From: Toxorhynchites rutilus septentrionalis
Taxonomy: Eukaryota; Arthropoda; Insecta; Diptera; Culicidae
Direction: 5' to 3'
NCBI RefSeq assembly: GCF_029784135.1
Contig: NC_073745.1
Coordinates: 110,029,716-110,093,715 of the forward strand
Length of the DNA: 64,000 nt
This document shows, one piece after another, positions 36,467 to 45,361 of the stretch (position 1 is its first letter; every line of letters begins with the position of its first letter). Both the position numbers and the translations under genes were made by a program. The notes under the pieces are model-generated. The model did not search any database. It saw only the letters and a program-made list of their open reading frames with translations, and had not been told where the DNA came from.

Positions 36467-36908
36467 GGGGGTCTCCGTAGCCACATTGGTTGCGCGTTCG
36501 CTTAGTAAGCGATCGATCGTGAGTTCAAAACTCAGGGCCCCCATTGACCATCTTTTTATTGTTACAGAATAACTACGTCCACGCAACAATCATCAGCGAT
36601 GGAGATCGATCCACGGTCGAAATAAGATCGATTCATCCATACAACTGCTCTGCTCTGCAGAAATATCGGGCTGCTGTTCTATAAATAACTCAACAATGGA
36701 TCAACGACTGTCTCCGCTGTCCAGTCTTAACTGTGGATAATGGAAGAACAGATAGAAAACTCTTTCGCCTAAATGGCTACTGTGTAAATATGTACCATTT
36801 GCAATGGTATAGAAGGGAATATAAATATGTGACATGTACACGATTAAAATTCGGCTCTGTTACAGCTAAAATGCTAATGAGCCTAAAATAAACAAAAGGG
36901 ATAAAAAA
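36467..36908 (+). mobile_element. tRNA-Thr-like SINE, copy 1
   Basis: The head GGGGGTCTCCGTAGCCACAT...TCAGGGCCCCC folds as a tRNA with anticodon loop CTTAGTAA (AGT, Thr), A box TAGCCACATTGG and B box GAGTTCAAAAC. A body of about 370 bases follows and ends GAGCCTAAAATAAACAAAAG with an A-rich tail. A 16-base target duplication AAATAGCTATTGTTTA flanks it (36451-36466 and 36909-36924). Pol III transcription and LINE-driven insertion are expected. Confidence 0.92.
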
Positions 36909-37257
36909 AAATAGCTATTGTTTAATAATTCATCAATATTTTATGTGTAAACAGCCATCAACTAACTCCCCAGAAAAATCTTATGCTTAACATTATACAG
37001 AACTACTACAAGGTGGAATATATCATAGAATAATTCTTTTATGTCTTGTCTAGATAATGAATTGTTGTTTTTGAACATCAAAAATGTTTTTACATAGGAT
37101 TTTCAACATTTTCGAAACAATCTCTTATTTACTCTGAATAAGAATAAGGAGAATGGGTCAAACATAAAATTGAACATATACAACTAAGTTACAATGTACA
37201 TTCAAAAATACACTCACAATTAGTAGAAATTCTCCATATAAAACACTCTTTACACCG

Positions 37258-37915
37258 CCCCTAGACGTGGATGTTTTCGAATCTATGAAGTGGAATGGGA
37301 GGCAAATTCTTCGCACGTATAATGAGAAAAACGTTTCAATAGCGATAACTTTGCAGAAGCCATATTTTCTAGAATTGCTGAGCGGCTAATTGAAAGTCTT
37401 AGGTGGCTCGCACACCAGAGCAACAAGCAACTAACAACTATCAACATGCAATAAGCAATATTATGGCAATGGGGTTTTCCATTTATTTTTTGTTGATTTC
37501 GCACACCGACGCAATACGATATCGATATCACATTTGTAGAGCAACACATATTGCTAGCAACACAACGTGTCGGTTGAAAAGCAACTTATCGCCCATAATT
37601 TAACAAATTTCGTTCATAAGGCTGGTTGTTTGCATAATGTTAGGCGTTTGTATTGCTTTGGTATACGGAGCACAACAAAAGATGTTGCCTGTTGCATATT
37701 GCGTATTGCAGCTTACTAGTTGCTTATTGCTCCGGTGTGCGAGCCGCCTTAAAGACAATCAAAAGAGCAACTTGATTTCGGGATTCAAGAAATGTGGCAT
37801 TTATCCGATTACTGCGAAGCCGCTACTGAAAACATCTCACATGTTTCAAGTTCACCAGAAAGAATTAAGAACAGAGGAATCGAGGAATTCTTCAATTCAA
37901 CCCGAGAGATTGTAA
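37258..37915 (+). pseudogene. pogo-like DDE transposase C-terminus, interrupted by a MITE
   Basis: The plus strand reads PLDVDVFESMKWNGRQILRT (about 37260; pogo/jerky-like families have QPLDVAVF), then ITLQKPYFLELLSG, a frame slip near 37385, LIESL, the MITE, and directly KDNQKSNLISGFKKCGIYPI (37752 on; families end GFRKCGIYPF). Removing the MITE and one TTA makes the LIESL-KDNQ junction continuous in frame. The DNA-binding and catalytic regions are gone. Confidence 0.75.
37402..37748. mobile_element. Harbinger-type MITE with TTA duplication
   Basis: The ends GGTGGCTCGCACACCAGAGC (left) and the complement of GGCGGCTCGCACACCGGAGC (right) form terminal repeats of nearly 40 bases with mismatches. 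TTA lies on both sides (37399-37401 and 37749-37751). A 3-base TWA duplication and GG ends are typical of PIF/Harbinger. At 347 bases it is non-autonomous. Internal TTGC/GCAA repeats give false frames. Confidence 0.85.
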
Positions 37916-39664
37916 ACACCTAAGTGTAAACACCTAAGTGTAAAACACCATGGTGTTTTGGCCAAAAAGTTCGTAAAAACCTGGAGCGTCCAATGGTTTA
38001 TTCTTATACTAGATGGTCTCAGGAACCCATCTAGCATAAAATTTCATCCCCATCTGCCATATAAGGGTAAAAACCGAGATGGAAAATGAAAGGTGGGAAG
38101 ATTTTTTAAATCTGTGACGCCACAGATTTTGTTTATGTATGTTACTTTTCTTATAATAGCCCACTACATAGGAAAAGTGTTGTTATTAGAAGTAAAAATA
38201 AGCAAATGAAATGAACGATCTATTTTTTTCCCTAAATCAATGCTAGCGTTCAAAATCACATTCTAACAGAAACTGAAATTTCAATATTTTTGAAGTGTTC
38301 TAAACTTAATTTCAATTCAATTTTACTTCTCGTTACATCGACCAAAAACGTTAACGAATAAAGTCATAGTTATACAATATTTTGTTCCTTTGACGGATAA
38401 ACATTTAACAGAGCATGGGAAAAAGGTTGCAAGTTATTTCATGTAAAATGAACTTGAAAAATAAATTTAATTGACTCCGTATAACTTAGATTGAGACAAA
38501 AAGTTTTCCGCTTGCGTCTTAGTTTTAGACGACTGAAGTTTTCAGCACCCTAATTGTGAAAAAGTAATTACAATTGCTGACAAAAGTCAAACTTCCATGA
38601 AGTTACTCTTGAATCCATAGTAGACATTAGAATACTATTTCTGAAATCAAAGAAAAAATTAAACATTTTAGTTCGTGATATGTTCTGATTTTTTCCATAA
38701 TGCGAAAAATATGAATTGGAAATTTGTAATTAGCTTTTGTATATCCTCTTTCAACCTTATTCGATGACACATTCAATTTTGTACCATTTGAGTAACTGAC
38801 TGGTATGCCTGGTATGTGAACTTCCTATCTTCCTGACTACTAACACAATCAAAATTTAACACAACCAAAACCCGTGAATCTTCCCACCTTCTATTCTTCA
38901 TATCGGGTAAAAACTACCCATGTGCAGTACTGCACACACGGCCTCAACTCAAGGTAAACGAGTAAAATATCGATAAAAATATTTATAAAACAATAATTTT
39001 TTTCGAAATTATATTTTTATAACAATATTTCAAACTTCTTGTTCTTCAAATGTCTTCTATTAAAACAATCCAGACATAAAAACTTTTCGGAGCATTTCGG
39101 GCAGTGATAAATTGTAATTAGTAGAATTATACAAGCAGTGATACCAAACTATGATATCGAAGTGTTTTACTATGTATTAAGGGCAGTAGAGAACGAAAAA
39201 CACATTAGTTTTAACGTAAAACATGTATTGTAGCGCACACGTTTGACAACTTTGGAAGATTTCGCGTGTGCAGTGCTGCACTAATGGCTCCAGCAGAATA
39301 ATCTCATGGCCGTCTAAGTGTTAATGAGAGCGACACACGAGAGCGACGAAAGAAGGTTCAGGAACCAGCATTACGGCAGAAGACATCGTCGATGGCAGAA
39401 TTAAGAAAAATTTTCAAATATAATCATTTCCATCGCATTTATAGGTGGATTGACACTATCCTCGTAACTCAAATAATCATTCAAGACACTTACATGTTGT
39501 CAAACTATCTTAAACTTATTGAGAAATTGATTTCTAAACATAATTCTTAAAAGAAAACAATATACATTACTTTGACCCATTGTCACTTCTAAGGGGTGAG
39601 TTTATTATTACGGAACATATCTACATAATCAGAAGTGTGTTCCACTCTTATTTACGATAGTTAG
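37916..39664. other. No gene seen
   Basis: GTAAACACCTAAGT is tandemly repeated at about 37911-37937. Near 38930 GTGCAGTACTGCACACACGG and near 39268 CGTGTGCAGTGCTGCACTAA are palindrome-rich and partly complementary, perhaps ends of another degenerate element. The rest is AT-rich. Confidence 0.4.
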
Positions 39665-41997
39665 GCGTCGTGCACAAATTACGTAACTCTAAACATGCGA
39701 TTTTTGGACCCCCTATGTAGCAAAAAGTAACGCAAGACAAACCCCCCTGCTCCTTATATTACGTAACGCTAATCTTTACACAGAGTCAAAGTCGTTCGTT
39801 CAACATTTAAAAATAGATATCTGCCCAGGTCGGAATCAAATGTTCTTACGGAAGTTTCTATATGCAAGTAGTAACATCGGAAGAGCTTTCGATAAGTTCA
39901 TAGAATTTTGAACAAACATAGACGGAAAATTAATGCTGACATCAGTTGGGACTGGTGCTTTCAACCCATCTGGCGTTAAGGTGAGAGGAACATGGACTGA
40001 TATAAATTGATGTTAATTTACACTGCAGCAATTTCTGTCGTTACATTTCACTATTTGCAAAAGGCTCTGGGATGTCCCTACGTGGCGAGCAAACCACTGG
40101 GTTCAATATCGTACTATTTCCGCTTCAACTATTTTGGAGTTGGCGAACTCGAACTGCTCTACATACTAATACTGCTGCATACTTAAAATGTTTCGTTTCC
40201 AGTTGAGATCCCTCATGATCATGAGAAAGAATTGAACCTATGTTACTCCGGGGAAGAGGAGCCATCCGACGTTCAAGAATTGAAGGCACTGCATCCTGCA
40301 GCATTCGTTGTATTGGCGTATTGGATCAAGATTCAATTGATTAATATGATAAATCGAAAATATCTATTACCTTTTTTAAACGGGTTCTCGTCTGGTCCTC
40401 CATCCACATTATTTATGATTACTGGCTTGATTATTCGTTGAAGTTGAATAACCTCGAATTCAGGCAGCTCCCTAACCTTCTTAAAATCAAGTCCATGAGA
40501 AAATGCGTTCAAAGAACAGTGCAATGTACATTGGACCACTTTATTCAACTGCTTCAGCTTGACCTAGTTACCCTAGCATCTTGCGATAACAGACGGAATA
40601 AACTTTTGTTTGGAGGCCTTGATAAAATCTTTTTATCTTAGCTTTTTTCAAACAATCTATATTGAAATCTGATTTAGGTTTATAAGTTAAATTTTTAAGT
40701 ATAATTTTAGCTTTAGTATCATTGATTGGCATAGAAAATATTTATTAGGCGACGCTGATAGTATCCACGTAATGCCAGGAAACATATACTATGTAGTAAA
40801 CATACATTGCTTTATTGAGGTGCAATGGGAATTTATTCAGTTACCAGGGGTTGCTTGTTCACATTGGGCAACGTAAATAACTTCATTACAATATATTTTA
40901 AGTACACAAAAAAAAGTATTGGTAGTAATGAATTAAAAGATAGCATAATAAGGCTAAACTGGAGAACTGTCAACGCTTGAGATGGGCACATAAAGTTACT
41001 ATATAGCTAATGCTTAGGATATGGACAGGACAGGATTTTTTCATTCTAAACAAATTAATTCATTTGATGGTTCAGTAGATGGCTTCTATTTCTACATCTT
41101 CAACACCTACGTAGATATCTTCAGAAGTTTTTCTAAATCTCCAAAGTCAGGTTTTGGAACATCAGATTTGATGTATTATTCTTGGCACATATTACTCAAG
41201 AAAGTAAAATAAAGTAATCTGGTGTCAGAATTAATCTGAGTGAATTCAGGTGTTTCAGTTTGTTTTGCTTGAATTGAGCAATCAATAGCAAAACGTAGTT
41301 CAAAAAATAGTAAAATAGGATTTCGGTCGTAGTTGAATATTTTTAGGTTATGTTTAACGACTGATTTCAGTGATAGCGGACGACTTTAGCATTTTCAATG
41401 GTTCGAGCTTCAATATTTCCTGAAATGAGTTAATCTCTTCTTTTCGCTTTAAGCTGTGCATTTTCAATTCATTTGAAAACTAAACATTCCAAGGCAATGA
41501 ACTTTCACGACAGTATGAGTGCGCTTTTGGAATTTACATTCTTTGTGCTTCAGTAAGAAAAAGATAAACGATGTTATTTATTTATTATAACGCTATATAA
41601 ATAAAAAAGGTTATTTGGGAAAAAATATTATTAACCTCAAGCGTTATTTTAAAAAAATCTGAAAATTATGCATGAAACACAAAAAAATTGTAATCTGTAT
41701 CTGTATCTGTATCTTGGTTCAAAAAAATCTATAAAATCTGTAGAAATAAAGATTATTATGTAGATATGGTAATCCTGTTCGAGATGCATCTATCAGTGAT
41801 TGCTTACTGGTTGCTGCTAAACCCATTAAAACAGTGCTTTATCATCTTGGCTCAGGAAACTCAGGAAACTTACTAGCTGCTCAAACATATAGGGGCCCGC
41901 GCCAACCTCCCTCCCTCCCCACTACGTCACATTAAGCAACGAAACCTCGACCCCTCTCCCCCTTCCCTACTCGCGTTACGTAATTTGTGCACGACGC
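39665..41997. mobile_element. DNA element with GCGTCGTGCACAAATTACGTAAC termini
   Basis: The left GCGTCGTGCACAAATTACGT and right ACGTAATTTGTGCACGACGC are perfect inverted repeats of 23 bases, followed inside by C-rich runs (ACCCCC left, CCCCTC and CCCCC right). The interior carries a decayed minus-strand gene (40030-40548). No convincing target duplication was read, and the superfamily is unclear. Confidence 0.75.
40030..40548 (-). pseudogene. Decayed transposase-like gene of an unclassified family
   Basis: In order on the minus strand: RIIKPVIINNVDGGPDENPF (about 40430), TNAAGCSAFN (about 40290), a one-base frame slip, ERRMAPLPRSNIGSILSHDH (about 40250) with EGSQ, and after a gap QWFARHVGTSQSLLQIVKCN with DRNCC (about 40060). 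I recall similar ordered motifs (VDGGPDENP, TNAPGRSAFN, ERRMAPL, SQYFLQIVKC) in uncharacterised invertebrate proteins present in many copies, which suggests a transposase. Stops and slips make it a pseudogene. That family memory is not verified here. Confidence 0.65.
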
Positions 41998-42224
41998 TTT
42001 ATTCAACATAGAAAATATCCTTTTTTGAACCATTCTCACCCCCAACGACGGTATATTATCTTTCCTACAGTATTACTTTGATTAAAGAACACAAATTGTG
42101 ATATAGGACAAAACCATGCTATTGAACCTTCTACAGAAAAAAATGCTGTTTTTTTTCGAACAGCCATCTTCCGGATAATGGAAAAATTGGGGAAAACATC
42201 TATGCAACCGCCAATTTCCAAATA

Positions 42225-42290
42225 CAGTCAACTCTCCCTAACTCGATATCCAAGGGACCATCGAGTTAGGGAGGTATCGAGATACAGAAC
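42225..42290. promoter_or_regulatory. Left subterminal repeats of the Tigger element
   Basis: Copies of the core CTCCCTAACTCGAT or its complement occur at 42232 (in the TIR) and at about 42260 (CATCGAGTTAGGGAGG), followed by TATCGAGATACAG. They are likely transposase binding sites. Confidence 0.6.
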
Positions 42291-42652
42291 ATTTCTTCAT
42301 ATTTTTTTTTATGCCACAAATTGCAAATATATGATGCTAGGGTAATTGTCCCAATATTAGGGCTTAAAAATATGACCCAATTAGGAATAAACCAATTATG
42401 GTACATGGGGTTTACTATAATTGGTACCATTGCGTATACAGGATATTACTATAATTGATTTGTTTTTGTGCATTAGTACATTTACCCTATATGTACTAAT
42501 GCGCATGTACTATTATACATTATTTTCTCAAATTTTAATATAAATTTAAAATACATAGGATGTTTGTTTAGTAGGCCAATTTTATTGTAAAATGGAATTG
42601 GAAATGGAAAAGTAAATAGGTTAACAAAGAAAATATTAATTATGTATGTAAT

Positions 42653-44299
42653 TCAAACTAAATTGTAACGATCACGCAGGAACTGTTCAATCGCAAAGAA
42701 ATGTTCAAATAGTTTCACGGGAACATTTTCAGTTGATTGCAATATTTCGGACATATTCTTTAGGTTCGATTTAACGTTCGAAGGTGTAATTTCAAAACAA
42801 TCAGCTGAAACTTCCTGAACCTCCTCTAACTCCATAGGACTACTATTTTCAACGTTTTTTTCAGCTTCTTCAACACTTTCCAGTAAATCGGTATCAGTCA
42901 TTAGATCACAGCAAATCACGTTTTGATCGATTTCGCAATATTCATCAAATGACGATGAACAATCGAATGGTACTGCACTGTCGACAGCAGCAAGCTCACG
43001 ACGCATTAATTCTGCCAGCGGAATATCATCATCATCATTTATGGAAAATCCGGCTTTCCTGAAGCAATTTTGAACAGTCTCAGATTTAACCTTGTTTATC
43101 CAAGAGCGTGAAAGTAATTCAATTGCATCCAATACCGATATATCTGAAGGGTCCTAGAGTATATTTGAATACAGTATGAGTGCTGAATAACATGAATGTA
43201 AAAAGGAAAAAAATACCGTTGTATCCTCCATTTCTAGCAGTCTTCGTTTTACTAATTCATGGCGATAGTACTGTTTCAGGTTCTTGATTATGCCCAAGTC
43301 CAGCGGCTGAACTACTGAAGTAGAGTTTGGTGGAAAAAACTGCAAATTTATCGATTTAAGCTTTGGTTGGAGAGATTTTGGGTGCGCTGTACAATTATCA
43401 ACGAACATGACCACCTTTGAGGAGAAAGAGATATAAGTATGATACATTCCCATTACATATAATTCCCGAATCAATACCTTTCTATTTTCTTTGGAAAATC
43501 TTTCGTCAAGTTTCATAATCCATTTCTCAAAAAGAATAGAGGTCATCCAGGCCTTGGTGTTACTCTCGTATATCACTGGTAATGATTTCTTCTTTTTGAA
43601 ACACCGTGGGTTTTTACTCTTTCCAATGACCAGCAATGGTAGTTTATAGCTTCCGTCCATGTTGGTTGCACACATGACTGTCAGACGTTGTTTCGAATAT
43701 TTTCCTCCGTGGCAAGTTTCTAATCGAAATGCAAATGTTTTGTCTGGCAAACATTTGTAGAAAAGTCCTGTTTCGTCTGCATTGTAGATATCACGTGCAT
43801 CATACTCGGCGATTATACTGGGTAGGGTTTACGAAATCCAGTTGTCCGTTACACTGAGATCTACACTGGCACTCTCGCCACATAGCTTCCGAGATGTCAT
43901 CTTTTGCCGTTTTAAAAATTTACTTAGCCATCCAGAACTTCCTTTAAAATTGGGAATTCCCAGTTTCTGGGCAAATTCGCAAGCCTTCTCCCGAAGAATA
44001 GAACCTGAGAGAGGTAAATTATTCTCTCTGGCTTGATTGACAAAAATTTCCATTGACCGTTCCAGCTTCTCGTTCCCAACCAACCTTATACGCTTTTTGT
44101 CCACATTAAATTTTCCCATCCGATGCCATTTTTCCTTTTGCTTGAATAGTGTTGACACCGTGCTTTGTGATATACTGAAATCTTTAGCAACTTCAGACAC
44201 TTTTCGGCCATACTTTTCGACCTGCTCGATGATGCTCAAACGTTGCGCTATGGTTAGCGTTTTAATCTTTCTCTTGAAAGGTTTTCCCTGGTTTTCCAT
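42653..44299 (-). pseudogene. Tigger-like transposase, two introns, one premature stop
   Basis: Start ATG at 44299 (MENQGKPFKRKIKTLTIAQR). Residues 1-70 hold a psq/CENP-B HTH (RLSIIEQVEKYGRKVSEVAK) and about 75-150 the second HTH (GSSGWLSKFLKRQ). An in-frame TAA at 43829-43831 follows DNWIS. The DDE_1 domain continues: YNADETGLFYK (first Asp), MFVDNCTAHP (second), QPLDLGIIKNLKQYYR (third). Two GT-AG introns of 63 bases (43415-43477, 43154-43216) restore ENRK-VVMFVDNC and MEDTT-DPSDISVLDA in phase. The acidic C-terminus ends FLRDRYNLV. The spliced length of about 506 codons fits the family. Only the stop spoils it. Confidence 0.9.
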
Positions 44300-44397
44300 A
44301 CTTGAAAAAAATTCCTTGATTATATGAACACTTCGTCTTCACTTTCAAGAGCAATTGAAATGACAGCTAGAAACGCACAAAAACAAGTACGCGAAAA

Positions 44398-44569
44398 TCA
44401 ATCGAGTTAGCGAGGTAAAAATCCATGGAAAAATGAAACAAAGCCCATCGAGTAAGGGAGGTATCGAGTTAGGGAGAGAAGAATGCATGTAAAATCAAAG
44501 GTGCCATGAAATTCATCGAGTTAGGGAAAATATCGAGTTACAGAACATCGAGTAAGGGAGAGTTGACTG
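44398..44569. promoter_or_regulatory. Right subterminal repeats of the Tigger element
   Basis: ATCGAGTTAG-type motifs occur at about 44400, 44448, 44464, 44516, 44532 and 44548 (variants GTAAGGGAG, GTTAGGGAG, GTTACAG). Spacing is uneven. The array also lies just upstream of the transposase start, so transposase binding could also affect its promoter. Confidence 0.65.
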
Positions 44570-44789
44570 TAACACCAATCTGCCGTCTTACGCATAGGTG
44601 TCCCATGTTCCAAAATCAGCAACTGAGAAAAACGCAATCAAAGTTTTCTCGCATATATGTTTACCCAAAGGCTTTAATGTATTTCAATTTAGCAATACAC
44701 CGGGTTTTTTATAAGCACTATACTATTGTTTAATGAAGTGTGATGAGATCCCCTTACTGAATCAATTAAGCTTGATTACGGGTTTAAAA

Positions 44790-45361
44790 ATTCATGGTGC
44801 GACTGTTATGCCTAGAATATCAACATGGGACAATTGAACTTGATGTTGTTTTTTGATATACTGGGAACAAACAATATTTTTACATCGTTTTATGAAGAAA
44901 TGAGTGATCTGCAACACCTTCGCAGAATAAAAATATCATTGTTATTAGACATTCGCTAACAAGGTGTACACGTGTTCTGTTAAACTTTGTCTTATTTATT
45001 TAAGAATTAGTTCATTCTTCCAAACCAGAAAAGAGCCATTAGGCCTGCTGAAAGTGTGACATGAAATTCTTGTACTTGAACCGACTTATTCGATATGGAT
45101 CTACAAAAAATACATGGTGGGACAGTTATGAATAGAATATCAACACGGGACAATTGAACTTGATGTTGTTTTTTTTAAAGTTGGGAATAAACTATATGTT
45201 TTTTTGAGTGTTTCTATAATATTATGCATAAAAACAACGTTTTATGAAGAAAAGTGAAAATCGTTAAGGTTGTTTTTTTAAAAGTTGGGAATAAACTATA
45301 TGTTTTTTTTTAGTGTTTCCATAATATTATGCATAAAAACAACGTTTTATGAAGAAAAGTG
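44790..45361 (+). repeat. Nested direct repeats
   Basis: A block GGGACAATTGAACTTGATGT with a preceding AGAATATCAACA occurs near 44820 and 45138. A unit of about 100 bases with GTTGGGAATAAACTATATGT and ATTATGCATAAAAACAACGT is then tandemly repeated at about 45163 and 45266. No coding is seen. Confidence 0.8.

Larger units (their letters stand above)
36301..42051 (+). mobile_element. Outer TIR block CCGTCGWTGGGGGTGAGA, TA-flanked
   Basis: The left end CCGTCGATGGGGGTGAGATT (36301) faces the right end, complementary to CCGTCGTTGGGGGTGAGAAT (42051). TA precedes and follows. Inside lie a pogo-like gene relic, a SINE, a MITE and a second TIR element, so the original element was shorter. TA duplication and the pogo-like relic agree with a Tc1/mariner-superfamily origin, but the pairing of the two ends with the relic is inferred. 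Confidence 0.6.
42225..44569 (-). mobile_element. Complete Tigger/pogo-type DNA transposon
   Basis: The left end CAGTCAACTCTCCCTAACTC and the right end, complementary to CAGTCAACTCTCCCTTACTC, form TIRs of at least 23 bases. TA flanks both ends (42223-42224 and 44570-44571). At 2345 bases it encloses one minus-strand transposase gene with CENP-B-like and DDE_1 domains. Copies of ATCGAGTTAGGGAG lie below both ends. Structure and content are those of Tigger elements in the Tc1/mariner superfamily. Confidence 0.95.
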
